This document shows positions 49,322-61,070 of a stretch of DNA of 64,000 nt, piece by piece. The stretch's first letter is position 1. Each line of letters begins with the position of its first letter. The notes below the pieces were generated by a model. It was not told the DNA's origin. It ran no database searches and saw nothing but the letters and a program-made list of their open reading frames with translations. The position numbers and the translations under genes are program-made. Source of the stretch: Phycomyces blakesleeanus NRRL 1555(-) (taxonomy: Eukaryota; Mucoromycota; Mucoromycetes; Mucorales; Phycomycetaceae); the NCBI RefSeq assembly GCF_001638985.1, contig NW_017265138.1, positions 1,240,001 through 1,304,000 on the forward strand, in the 5' to 3' direction.

Positions 49322-50352
49322 ATGTCCAATATTAACATAACTCTTCTCAAGTCAATTCAAAAGTTTGAGATTGATCTTGCTGAAATCAAACAAACATTAC
49401 ACAAGCTTCAAAGCCAATTCAGCAATCAATTTGCGCCAGCAGTCAGTGCGGAAGATCAAGCTACAATGCAACAAAGCATTATTGAGCAGAGTTATAAGAT
49501 ATATATATTCTGTACTTAGATGTTTATTTATTTTATTAATATTGTGATACATTTTTTGTAGCTCTTGAGCACATTCCTGAGTCTGTGAAAAGAGCCCAGC
49601 TCACAGAGTACCCTGATCAGCTTGGTAAGTGAGTGATCAATACTGGCAGTGAGTTCAAAGGAAAAAACAAAGCACAAAAATACAATCTGTTGCTTCAGAT
49701 TCTTCACAAGCAGGACTGAAAGGCGCACTGCAAAGACGTTCCGCAAGGGCAGTCTTTGCCCCTATTAGTCCCTCTTAGAGACCATGATTTGATAGTAAAA
49801 ATACTGCATCTCAAAACATTAAATCATATGGTAAAGCATGATATCATTGACAAAGATTATTCTGCGGCCTCAAAATAATGGAAGAATATTCCAGAGAAAA
49901 ACAGGGAATAGTATATGATATACTTGGAGAGGTTGGCAAAGAATGATGAATTGCACATCTACCAATGTAAAACAATGTGATATGCAAGAAGTCTTCTCCG
50001 AGAAAGCTTCAAGAGCAACAATTGGATGCACAAGAGAAGAATGATAGAGAAGAACAAAGTAAGTTCATCAATTAACAAATCTATATATTGTCAACTTTAA
50101 TTAACATCATTTTCTTTTATTTTGCTATAAATACAGCAAAACATAAGTGATTCTTTGCTTTCTTCTCCTGATATGTCAGAAACTGGTGATGTTGAGCTGC
50201 CTGTAATGACATATGTACTGTAAATTATCATTGTTGCTTTTTCTCATATGCTGTTAATACAAAACTAATATAAACTTCTTACTCTTTTATGTAGGTCTTC
50301 TCCACCCACAGCAAGTGTCAAGCCTGCTCGCAAGAGAAGCAGAAGACTGTAG
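49322..50352 (+). pseudogene. Auxiliary gene of element Z, many stops
   Basis: Starts MSNINITLLKSIQKFEIDL at 49322. It shares the in-frame TGA after YPDQLGK with A-right. Later stops include a TGA for the Trp of QDWKAH, a TAA in the SAASKEW block and a TAG and TGA near EYYMMHL. The tail KRSRRL and TAG at 50350-50352 match the A-left end, confirming where the family's gene normally stops. Confidence 0.7.
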
Positions 50353-51160
50353 TTTGGCTGCTGTGATTGGCTGAGTTTGATTTTTTTAGTCTGTCTTTAG
50401 TGCATTTTTTTTCTTATCTTGTCATTTGTCTTTTTACGTTTTTTTTCGTTTTTCTTTCATATAAAAAATTTATTGATCTCTTTCAAATAATTGCTATTGT
50501 TGTGATTACAAGAATTTGAAGCTAATGTACAGCATCTATATTCCATTACATTTAAATATAAAAGGAAATAGTATATAGCCTTTTTTTTAGAAAAAAATTA
50601 ATAGTAATATTTTTGTACTGATATATTATACTTGGGAGACGTTCTATTAATTGTAAGTATACTGAGTAGAATAGACACTTTGAGCTTTCTAACAAGATGC
50701 TCATTCTGGTTGTATCAATTAGATTTGAATTAGCTGTATGTTACATGACTTGAATCTTTGCTCAAGTTTGTTTTCTTCTACAATAATAACTTTCTATAGT
50801 GCTCATGTTTTATTGCTTTTCTTATATGTAGATCTTAAATATTAATACATTCTTTAATATATATATATATATATTAGAGTAAATGCTTGTTTTACTGAAC
50901 AAGCAAGTATATTATATAAAGGTAAGCATTATAATAATATTATATCTATTTATTTATTTTAAGTTTTTTCTCTAATATTGATATATTTGTAGAAATTAGT
51001 AAAACATAATAAGTGCTATCTAAGATATATTAGAATACCCAAAGTTTATGAAATACAATTTGAATAGTAGTGTTTTACTGCATATGTTTTGCAGTAGCTA
51101 AACAGAACCATTTTTTATTGCAAGTGGCCAATGGAATTGTTTTTTCCTTATTATTATTAC

Positions 51161-51196
<36 letters not shown>

Positions 51197-51579
51197 CATC
51201 ATTTTCATTTAATAAAACATGTATTAAAATAAAGATTCAATTCAATTATGCCCGATTCAATACTGTATAATAAAAAACAGATCATTCTGTTCAAGCTGCA
51301 AAGAAAAAACAAGAGGTTGTGCTGGAACTGAAAGCAATAGAATAAAAGAAAGAATGTAATAAAGGAATGGAAGGACGCTTGATTTTTTTTTGAAAAAATG
51401 GTAAAAGTATCTGATTTGGCTTTTTATATAATAGATAACTGCCATTTTATGATATGAAAAAATGGTAAGCATGCCTGTTTTGGTCTTATACAGAGTCATA
51501 ACTACCATTTTCTATTAAGTAAAAAATGGCAGTTATGTTACCAAAGTAGTAATATGTTACTATTTTCTCCACTGTAGTG
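50353..51579. other. Z 5' terminal region
   Basis: Counterpart of 6531-7793 with reduced subterminal repeats (about 51400-51540). An expanded ATT trinucleotide run lies at about 51150-51200. No gene seen. Confidence 0.45.
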
Positions 51580-51687
51580 CATAAACTGCTGTTAAATCTG
51601 TAATTTGTTTTTGTCAATTCAATATAAAACATGCATATATCACTATAGAAAACCATCTCGGCTTAGACCAAAGTCTATATCAAGTAA

Positions 51688-51699
51688 GGCGTTCTATAT
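51688..51699. repeat. Helentron 3' terminal inverted repeat
   Basis: GGCGTTCTATAT on plus, matching the complement at 58213-58224. Outer flank AAGTAA. Confidence 0.7.
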
Positions 51700-51700
51700 T

Positions 51701-51713
51701 CCGATATACTCGG
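51701..51713. other. Possible 3' hairpin of Helentron
   Basis: CCGATATACTCGG can form a 4-bp GC-rich stem with a 5-nt loop right next to the terminal repeat, a place where Helitron-type elements often carry a terminator hairpin. It is short, so support is modest. Confidence 0.4.
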
Positions 51714-51873
51714 TTTTCTCTTTTTTCTTGTGTGACTTTATTTTGGTTTTATTTGTATAAAAAAACATGAAGCATAGAGAACAGAAAACATAGAGAAGTA
51801 GGCATGTAAATATAATTACGTAAATAAGTAAAAAATAAAAGCATAAAGAATAGTATAAAATAATTAGCATAAT

Positions 51874-54800
51874 TTACATAAATTTTGCCCACAAAGGAGA
51901 ATGATAACTGGTCAAAGATATGTATCTTCCTGAATCCAGCACTGGCATAGTTGAAAAGATGTTGTCAATGAGAGTATTCTGGCTTGTTGTTGATTGAATA
52001 GTGTTAGGGAGCGTAGTAGTCATATTTCTGTTATTCATAAATTGAAGTAACGTCATTTTCTTGATCGATTCTTTTGTGAAATCAACATTAAAGTCACCAG
52101 CAATGGTTATATGCATATACGTATGACTAACAACAAATTCTAGTGCTTCCATCAAGGTATTTAGCTGGCATAGTGGGGATACATATATGCTGCAATATAA
52201 GCTGCTGCTTAATATAAATAATGATATGCTTGTTGATCCACCTGCTTCATCAATGGACATTCTGGAACTGGTTGTATAAACCAAAGAATCGTCGTTTGAG
52301 TTGTTCGTACTAGGTAAAAGAGAGCTACGAATATAGCAGCAAGAACCAGAAACTTGTGCATTGGTTGAATGGCTATCTATGCGAGATATCATGGTGAAGT
52401 TTGGAATATCATATTCTTCATTATTAGGCAGTGTCCAAGTTTCATTGCAAAGAATAATATCAGATGTTAAGTATACTTGATTGCTGGTTATCTGGTTTAT
52501 ATGTGCCCTCAAGCTTTGCACATTATGTGAAATTAGCTGTATATAATCACTTCTTTCTTCCTTTTGTAGTTGACTAAATGATAATCCCAACTGTATTGTC
52601 TGCTGTCTAATGAGCTCATTTTTCAATTGATTGTTTCGATCTTCTGCTATTGGTCCAGGCAGAACAAATCTGTTACCCTTGCATATTAACTTTAAACCTT
52701 CTGCAGAAGTAGCTCTAGAACATGCAACATATAGGAGTGATCGAGACATTCTGTGTGATCCATGGTCAAATACAACAACTGATTTATATGTGCCTCCCTG
52801 TGACTTGTGTACAGTGAGTGCTTCAGCTGGAACAATTGGGAATTGTGTACGGGTTAGATGTATCTGACTTTTGATATTTCTGCAAATTATGTTACAGTGT
52901 GGTTCTATCATTGTCAGATCGTCTGAAATCCCAAGACTACATCGAATTCTTTGTTGCTGTCTCCTCAACTGCTTCCCACTTCTTTCATCATCAAACCTAA
53001 TCCACAATCTTAATGGCTTTCTTAAAACTGTAGAAGTAGATGTTTCAGAGGCAGTGCTGTCTGGTACAATATTTTGGTCATAATCAATCCTCTCCAAGAT
53101 TCCAGTTGCACCATTGACAAGTCCATCTGCTGTATCTAGGTTTGCAGTCATCATATATTTTCCACTTATTTTTAGCAAAAGCGTTTTTATCAGACCCTGA
53201 ACATCGGATTGCTTTGCATGATCATCGGCAGAATGTATGAGTCTTTGAATAGCAGTGCTATCCCTGCAATGTCCAGTTACTCGGTCAAAGGATTTGGAGA
53301 TTGCACCTTCAGTATTTAAGCTGGTAAGTATGTGTTGGTTTGTTTGCTGAACGTATGCATTTGTGTTAAACAGATATATCGGCTTTTGGTTACTGCTTTC
53401 AGATAAATTGTTTTCTTGAGCTACAAGGCTTGAAGGTAATGTTCTTCTGCCAGTACTAATTTCCATTGCATCTTCAGGAGTTATTGAAGCCACTCGACTT
53501 TGGAGGATATGAATATTGCCTTCAGTCATTGACCCAATTGCCATGTTGTTTAAGGCTACTGCAAATGGAACATTGTCTCTTTGTCGCATTATCTCCGTTA
53601 ATTTATGAACTTTAAACAAATCCCAGATCTTGTACCCAAATAAGGATACAAATGGATTTGTATCTCTTGCATGGCTGGTGCTGTAAAGTGATGTGTCCCC
53701 AACTGGTGGAAGTTGTAGGAAGTCACCAAATACAATAACTGATTTTCCACCAAAAGGAACTGATCTATCAAAAATATCTCGAAGTCTTCGATCAACCCAT
53801 CCAAATAGTGTCTCTCCTACCATACTGATTTCGTCAATAATAACCACTTTCAGGTCTGCAAGTGCAACACCCATTGAATGGGAGACGTCAGATGAGAGTG
53901 AGGAAAGACCTTCTCTTCCACGTTGTGTGACAGGAAGATGGAAGGCATTGTGCAAAGTTTGAGCAGATATGTTGAAAGCAGCCTTTCCCGTTGGAGCACA
54001 AAGAAGTACGGATGGTGTGCTCATATCTCTTTCTCTTGTTTTGTCAAACTCATGGACAAGACTTTGATAAAGTACTTTTATCAATAGACTTTTTCCAGTG
54101 CCGGCTCCTCCCGTTACAAAATGATAAAACAGTGTATGTTGTTGATCAGATATAGAGCTGTTGCTGTTACGAATATGATCAGTAACATGGTACAAGTATT
54201 GTCTCTGCTGCAAGTTCAGCATTGATAAAAGCTCTTGATATTCAGTATTATTTAACCACTTTGGAATATTGATTTTTTCAAGGTAGGTTAATCGATTGTT
54301 CTGTGTAGCTCCATTTGGATTTAATTCGATTGTTAAATCTGTTGTTCTGTGATACTCTCCTTCTTCATTGTCATCAATATCTAGTGTGTAACGTCTGAAA
54401 TTGTTTTCAGCAATAGGTGGGGCTAGGGTATCTGTGTTTCCAATGGGTTCATCTTCTCTTTCTGTATCCATGTTACTATGTTCAAGTGAAGCCATTTCAA
54501 AATAACCTTCTAGTACATCATCGTTAACCTGACAAAATTCTTTTTTTGCTAGCAGAATAGTCTCAAAATTCTCTAGAAAAACTTCCTCGCAGTTGATACT
54601 TAAAAGGTCTTCTTCATTTCTCCAACTTTTGAACAGCATCAATAAGCAACGAAAGTACTCGTCAGCATCTTGATCAATATTAAACTTGTAGTAACGTAGG
54701 ACACGCGGCTTAGTTCTTTTTCTAATGTAGCCTTGGTTTTCCAAAAGACAATACACTTGGCCTGGCTCTCCATAAAGTGTGTTTTTGTTATTATTCTGTT

Positions 54801-57800
54801 GAATATGGTCTTCTTGGTCTTCTATGGGCTCATAATAAGTATCATCATTTATGTCATTGTGATCGATATAATTAGTTGCAGTATTTCTTGATGGTTGCTT
54901 TTTTGAAAACTCAAAATAAGCAGCAAACTGTGCCAAGGTCAAATTCTCCAAATCTTGGGGCCTACAAATGTAATGCTCAATTAATCCTGGTTCAAAGCAG
55001 CTGGTAGAATTGGGATCCATTGCTACAAGTTCAGATTGCTTCTTTAATATGTGAAGTCAGTTTTCTGGTCTGCTTGTTGGTATAAATACTGTAGCTGTGC
55101 TCGCTTCTGACATTCGAATTCGTAGTAAGTTGTATGCTGCTTCTTGAGCAGATATCTCACTAGCATTGTAATAGGTCACAGCAAGTGATCTCATCATATT
55201 AAAAGGTGTCAAGCTACTGTCATCTTTGTGCTTATTGTAAATTTCTTCAAGCGTCTTACTTAAGCCTCTATCAGCCTTGTTTATATAGTCAACTACATAT
55301 GCGCAGCAAGCATATGGATCGAGAATGAATTGAATATCCATATTTGATCTGAACATACTGAAAATTTTTTCGTTATAATTATTTATCATGACTTCGTTCA
55401 GTTGTCGTTTTATTATGATTTTATTCATTTTAAGAGTATTGTGGATAGACAGTATGTATTCATCAATAGATGTGATATCAACAGCTATTAAGAAACCATC
55501 AAAACTCATGGCTGACGTTTGAAGAGCTTCATAATATTCTTGGAGATATCCTTTGATGCGAGTCATATTTTGCTTTAATTTGGTAATCGTAGTTTCTGAT
55601 AGACCTTCGTTTTCAGTTATTGGGCATAATATCCGAGTTCTGTCCATAGGATAAAATGGAATATTAAATCTGCAAATTGTAATATTGTTTCTTTTTCTTT
55701 GGCAAGTAGATATGTGCATATGACATTGCCTTTTCAGCGATTCTTTCCAGGTGTCCTCATTACAGCGATATTCCTGTTGATGATGCGGTATTTCACCCCA
55801 TTGTCTCTTACAAGTAATCATACTATCAACAAATTCACAGATTTTTCTTTTCATATCCTTATGAACAGATTCGTCTGTCTGTTGGTCAGGTTCGTACTTT
55901 GGAGCGCCCTCAAGCCATACAAGCATATGAACATGAGGCAAGCCTCTATGCTGGAATTCTATTCGGAAGTAATATTCATTAATGGAATGATTTCCAAAAG
56001 GCCCATATGGTGCTTTCCATGTTTTCTTCAGCTGTCTAAATCGATAGTCAAAGTATTGTACACATGTTATTGGGTCTTGCTGAATCAGTTTGGCTTTTTC
56101 ATCATATGTCATTTGCTCCGCCTGTTCTTCTGTAATAGCAACTCCATCAGTTACAAGTTTTAATATGCATAATAGCTCAGACCAACTTGCTTCTGCTGCA
56201 GATAGAGTTACAAAAATTGTTGGGATACCAAATTGTCTAACCATTGCCAAAAGATTTTTCTTCTCGTTTTTCCAATATTCTGCAGTAGAACGGATACCAC
56301 TAAATGTCTTATAAGCCTGGTCTTTACTGAGCAATCCATCAATACTGTCATTATTTAAGAAGTTGGATGCAACGTATGGTACATTGTTGGAAAGTTTTGT
56401 TTTCTTCCGAACTGTATTTAGGTTATTGCACATTCTGATTATTTGATTTTTTCTGTCCATATACAGTATATACTCTACTCTTTGTGCTGCTCTACGATCG
56501 AATCTCCTTGCAATGGACTTTGTCAGGAAAGAGTATGTCAGAGTATCAGTAGATAATTGCTGGCCACAGAAGATTTGAGGAAAAGCCAAAAAGTCGCTGT
56601 CTTTATCAGTCAAAATAGATAAAGGGATTCTTCCATCTCCAGGCGAAAGTCTGAGAGCTTCATGATCTGAAACTATAGCCATTTCCTGCTCACTAGAGTT
56701 TATTGATTCGTGTTCGGTACTACTTTCTTCATTTCCTTCAAAGTCTTCAACCCTATCAACCTCTTCTACGTTTTCAGTATCATTATTGGCAACCTCTTGT
56801 ACCCAATTATCACTCAAGGAGATATTATACTCTTGATAGAGTGTTGTTGACTGTAGAAATAGTGCTGCTCTCCAAACTTTAGCGGGACTTATATTTCCTC
56901 TGATATAGTCTTTGATATAACGCATCCTACGAGCTAAACTCAAGTGAATTGTATTTGAGTCATCAAGATTACGAGGAAGTAATGAAACCGTTGTATCAAC
57001 ATTAACAGGTACGTTGATAATACCGCCTTTACTTCTATACTGCCCAGTTAGTCCTTTGTGTATCCATATAGACTGGAAAACGTGTCGAGGTGCAACAAGT
57101 CTTTCTTCTAATCTTGTCAGGTCGTCTAGACAAACGACATGATCAGGAAAGTGGAGACCATTAGAGAGAGCAAGAGTTGGAAGTGTTTTTTTCTTAAGTG
57201 ATGTTTTACAGGTAGGACATAGTGGAATATTGTCTATAATATCTTCACCAACGAAAGTGCTTGGTATCTTATGATTGTCAATTGCCCAAAAAGTTTTCTC
57301 AACAATATCTTGTGAACAACCTCAATTGCCTGTAAGAGCGGTTCTTTTTACTGAAGATATATCTTTTTGAAAGAAAAGGCCTCCACAACATCCACATATG
57401 CATGTAGGACCCTCTCTGATTGTTGATTCATACTTTCTTTGTATACTACTCCAATTATTTGTGCCAACGTCATTCAGTCTACGCCTTCTTACTACTCGCT
57501 CATTCTCTTCAATAGCTCTACTTTGTCTACTACGTCTATGCTCGCGCATATATTCTGCTCGAGAATTATGGTTCTCCTCTTCTGTCTCTGCCGCTTCTGT
57601 CTCCACTACTTCTGTTCCCACTACTTCTGCTTGAATTACTTGTGCTCTCACTACTTCTGCCTGAACTACTTCTATTTCAGCTGTAAGTCGGCATCTGCGT
57701 TGATACTCCCGCATATATTCTGCATGAGAATTACTAATATTCTCTGCTTCTACTGTTGCTATCACTTCCATTTCTGCAGTTCGCAGGCGATTCCACCGAT

Positions 57801-57960
57801 ACTCTCACATATACTCTGCTTGAGACATTGAATTCCGTTGTTGTGTTTCTGTTTCTGATGTTTCCACTTGCAATGATTGCCAACGATTACGCTGGTATTC
57901 TCTCATGTATCTTCGTCTTCTTTCAGCCCTTTCTTCAGGGGTAACAGTGTGTCTAGGCAT
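51874..57960 (-). pseudogene. RepHel-endonuclease protein of Helentron, three in-frame TGA
   Basis: A rolling-circle transposase of 2029 codons in one frame, ATG at 57960, TAA at 51874. Only TGAs at 57805-57807, 57322-57324 and 55057-55059 break it. N-terminal: four YMREYQR/YMREHRR-type repeats, then a Cys cluster (CICGCCG) and CPTC. Rep domain: GGIINVPVNVDTTVSLLPR, FRIEFQHRGLPHVHMLVWL (two-His motif) and YVVDYINKADRG (Tyr/Lys block). Helicase (Pif1-like SF1): GGAGTGKSLL (Walker A), VVIIDEISMVGE (Walker B), GDFLQLPPVGD, ALTVHKSQGGTY and YVACSRAT. The last 230 residues are an APE-type endonuclease: ISHNVQSLR, NETW, IAGDFNVDF, LIDNIFS and SYHSPLW. Near-intact; by comparison with its repeats the first TGA replaced CGA. 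Confidence 0.85.
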
Positions 57961-58224
57961 TTTGTACTTTATAATAATATAATATAAGAGTAAAAGTAAG
58001 AGTAAGAAGAAAGTATAATATGCTTAGTAAGCTATAAAGAAGAATCAAAAGCGTCACGTGGTTAAAGTGTTTACATTTTTACTAGTAAAATTCTTACAAA
58101 CTTTCACTGCTTAAAATTGTAATAAACTCCGCATACAAAATTGTTACAAAATCATTGTTTACATTGTTACGGATTACCCCTTTTTCTTAGGCTTTCTAAC
58201 TCCGTAAACTCCATATAGAACGCC
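57961..58224. promoter_or_regulatory. Helentron 5' leader
   Basis: Upstream of the RepHel start, it probably holds the promoter. Several TTACAAA/TTGTTACA-like words occur (58085-58170). It ends in the terminal repeat. Confidence 0.4.
58213..58224. repeat. Helentron 5' terminal inverted repeat
   Basis: ATATAGAACGCC on plus, the complement of 51688-51699. Outer flank AAAAAG. Confidence 0.7.
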
Positions 58225-59733
58225 AAAAAGTTGCTGTAAATTTCAAAAAAAAAAGTAACTTTTAATAAAAATCTACAACTTTGTTTAAACTCCTATCACC
58301 TTACCAAATATAGTGTACTTTGAGCTTTTTATTGTTTTGAAATATAATTCAAATATATTTCTTTAATTTCTAATTGAGAAAGTCATTTTAGATAAATATT
58401 ATATACTAGATTACTTACAGATTACAAAGTTGAATAAAGAATAAACATTGTCTTCAAGATTACTTACATTTTTAATTTGAACTTTAAGAAGTCTTTGCTA
58501 TTAAAATGAAATGACTGTGATTGCTTTTTAATCTGATAATTACTTTTTTATTTTATATCTTTTTTTTTATTTCTTTTTATTTTTTATTTACAGAAGTCTA
58601 AATTATTAAAGACGTCTAAAAAAAACATACTGAATTGCAATTAACACTAGTATTTGTTGTATTTGACAGTCATATAAATTTTTATAAAACAAGTCCTATC
58701 AAAAACACAGTATTAATCTCAGAAGCCAATGATAAATACAGATCTGAGAATAAAGACGCCTTATAAAAAGGGTGTAACTGTCATAGTTAGAAGACCATCT
58801 TAACCAATACCAACTTTCTCTTTTTCTTTTTCAATAAAACCACTATACAAAGTCTCACTTTATTTCTTTGTCTCTTTTCTAAAATTAAACCCAAATATAA
58901 CAGTATTAATAGAATATAAGTCCATAAAGTTTGCAAAAAAAATTTTAAAAGAATTGATAGAAAAATAGCTATATCATATACTGTTTGATATAAAAAATCA
59001 ATTAATCAATATATATGTCTTTATCAATATTATAGTACTTAGTAAATAGTCTTTTCTTTAGATAAAAAGCTTAAAAAATATAACTTAAAAATAGAATGTA
59101 TATTATTTAGTAATTTAAGCTTAAACAGTTATTAAATATCATAAAAGTTAATACTTTTTCTTTTAATACTTCTTTATATTCAACTTCTATTATTTTGATT
59201 AATAAAAACTATAAAATTTCAATATAAAGCTCTGAATTTTTTGACATAATTATAAGAATAGAGTTATCTAAAAAAAGCTATATATTTGTTATATTTACTA
59301 TGTTTGATTGAATTAGATGCAAAAATAATATTAAATGTCATTAATCATATTTGACTTAATCTAAAATTATATAAATAGCATCTGTTCAAAAGTAAGGCTG
59401 ATAGGCTAATATGTGACATATTATTGATCTAAAAGAAAGTTGCAGATTTGGGGTTTAAAGCCTGTTATTTCTTATAAGATGCTCTTGAGATGGTTTATTG
59501 ATATAGACACTAAACATCATATATAGTGATTTACAAAATCCAAAAAAGGTTATTTCATTTTAAAGTCCGTATATTTAACCCCTGCTAAAGATGAGGGCTA
59601 AATCTTTCTAATACCTATATATGGTAATAAACATCAGTTACTATTGGCACTTTGTATGAGAATTGTTTTATTTTACTACTTTTTTCTATTATTCATTCCC
59701 TTGTTCCTTTTATATTTCTATTTATTTTAAAAA
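58225..59733. other. AT-rich spacer
   Basis: Very AT-rich; no ORF of note and no match to the elements described here. It may contain the left end and promoter of the PIF/Harbinger-like element, but I could not identify a terminal repeat. Confidence 0.4.
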
Positions 59734-60915
59734 ATGCCAAATACCAATCGTCTATTTGTTTCCATCAACACCACTCAACCTGGAATGCGTGGTAGATATC
59801 CTTCTTAGTCCACCCATATTGAAAGCATCATTGAGACAAATGGGGACCTGACTGTCTCAGACAATGAACCGATTAGAAATGGCAAAGAAGAAGACAATGA
59901 GAATGTAGAAGATATAGATGAAGTGGAAAACTCTGAGGAAGTCCAAGCATTGGAGGATACTGACAGTGTACAAGATTCCTCTGCTTCATCAACCAAAATC
60001 AGCTGGGATGAAGATACTACAGCATTGCTTTTAAAAGTTGCCTTGGGCACTGATGTCTACGATGAGGTCTGATATGCAAATGGATGCAAGAGAAAAGTTA
60101 GCCATATTCGGATGTCCTTCTTGGAGACTTTCAAGAATGGTAACAACTTTAGCAGCCTGCTAGCTTCTTTTAAAGCGAATGTGGACTCCAACAAGTGCAA
60201 TAACAAGTTCAAAGCAATGAAAAAGGCTTTTAAAAAAGAAGCTGATAGGACATATCTCCAAACTGGTTGTGACCATAGGTTCTGTCCATCACTTTAGTAT
60301 GAGAAAATGCGAGAGATCACTTTGAACAATGTTGTATACTTCGTTTCAAACTTTCTTTCAAGTGGCACAATCACCCAAGCAGTCACAGTCACTAGCATCT
60401 CTTCAAGCAGAAGAATAACTAGAGAATACCTTGCAACATCACAGCCTCTGGAAATCATTAATGAAGGTTTAGTAGTTGATAAAAGCCATGTTGCAAGAAG
60501 CCCAGACCCTGTGGCCTTTTCTGTGTCAACTTGACAGACTCAAACATCTGGTATTGATTGGTATGATACTATCTTGGAGCTCATAAGCTCAAATTATGAC
60601 AAGGTCATGGAAGATTCAAGAGTATCAATACACAAGTTTACTGAGACCTTCCTTGGTACCTGCAACAAACAGGCTGAAAAGAAGAGAAGAGTCAAGATGA
60701 CCTAGAGAAGAAGTGAAACAGAGTTTAAAATGCTTAAAGTGCAGATGGAAAGAAGCAATAGAGAAGAGCAGAGAGAGAAAGAACATATGGAGAGAAATAA
60801 GATGAGGAAGCAGAGAGATGAGATGAGAAAGGAGAGAGAAGCTGCAGAAAGAGCGGCTGATAAAGAAAAAGAAACAGATGAGAGAATGCATTTCTTTTGG
60901 AGCAACAATGCATGA
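59734..60915 (+). pseudogene. Myb/SANT-like protein of PIF/Harbinger-like element
   Basis: The frame starts MPNTNRLFVSINTTQPG at 59734 and continues through stops at about 59806, 60069, 60297, 60532 and 60702. An acidic segment is followed by KISWDEDTTALLLKVALG, SFLETFKNGNNF and NKFKAMKKAFKKEADR, which fit a Myb/SANT or trihelix-type fold (W near the start, later aromatic and basic residues). The C-terminal part (about 60720-60915) is a long charged coiled coil rich in REEQREKEHMER-type repeats. In this superfamily such a partner helps the transposase bind DNA and enter the nucleus; the role here is inferred. Confidence 0.6.
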
Positions 60916-61070
60916 CACATCTCTTGTCAATTGCTGTTTAGCAAAATGAGAAAAGAAGCTGTACCCAGTGCAATGCCGATGGTAATGCTTAAAATAAATA
61001 TTATATATTTTCATCAATTTATACTAGAAAACTGAAAATAAGGCAAACAATATTTTGGAAAGTATGTACT

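Larger units (their letters stand above)
45981..51579 (-). mobile_element. Element Z: family 1 copy lacking its 3' third
   Basis: Minus orientation like A-right, clearly closer to A than X is. The 5' terminus is at 51579 (complement of CACTACAGTGGAG). At 45981 it stops exactly at the end of X, at the point corresponding to about 33024 in A-right. The missing third is not elsewhere in the window. Both genes are broken. Confidence 0.82.
51688..58224 (-). mobile_element. Helentron-like (Helitron2-type) rolling-circle transposon
   Basis: About 6.54 kb. A 12-bp inverted repeat GGCGTTCTATAT lies at 51688-51699 and, complemented, at 58213-58224. On the minus strand the element would be preceded by T and followed by T, as expected for this group. 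A small hairpin (51701-51713) sits just inside the 3' end. The single gene inside encodes Rep, helicase and a C-terminal endonuclease, the arrangement known for Helentrons. The exact outer borders need an empty site for proof. Confidence 0.75.

Noticed and set aside
51874..57960. Reassigned TGA codon in this genome
   Set aside because: Only damaged elements carry in-frame TGA, they also carry TAA and TAG, and intact genes here (A transposases, D and C-right auxiliary genes) have none.
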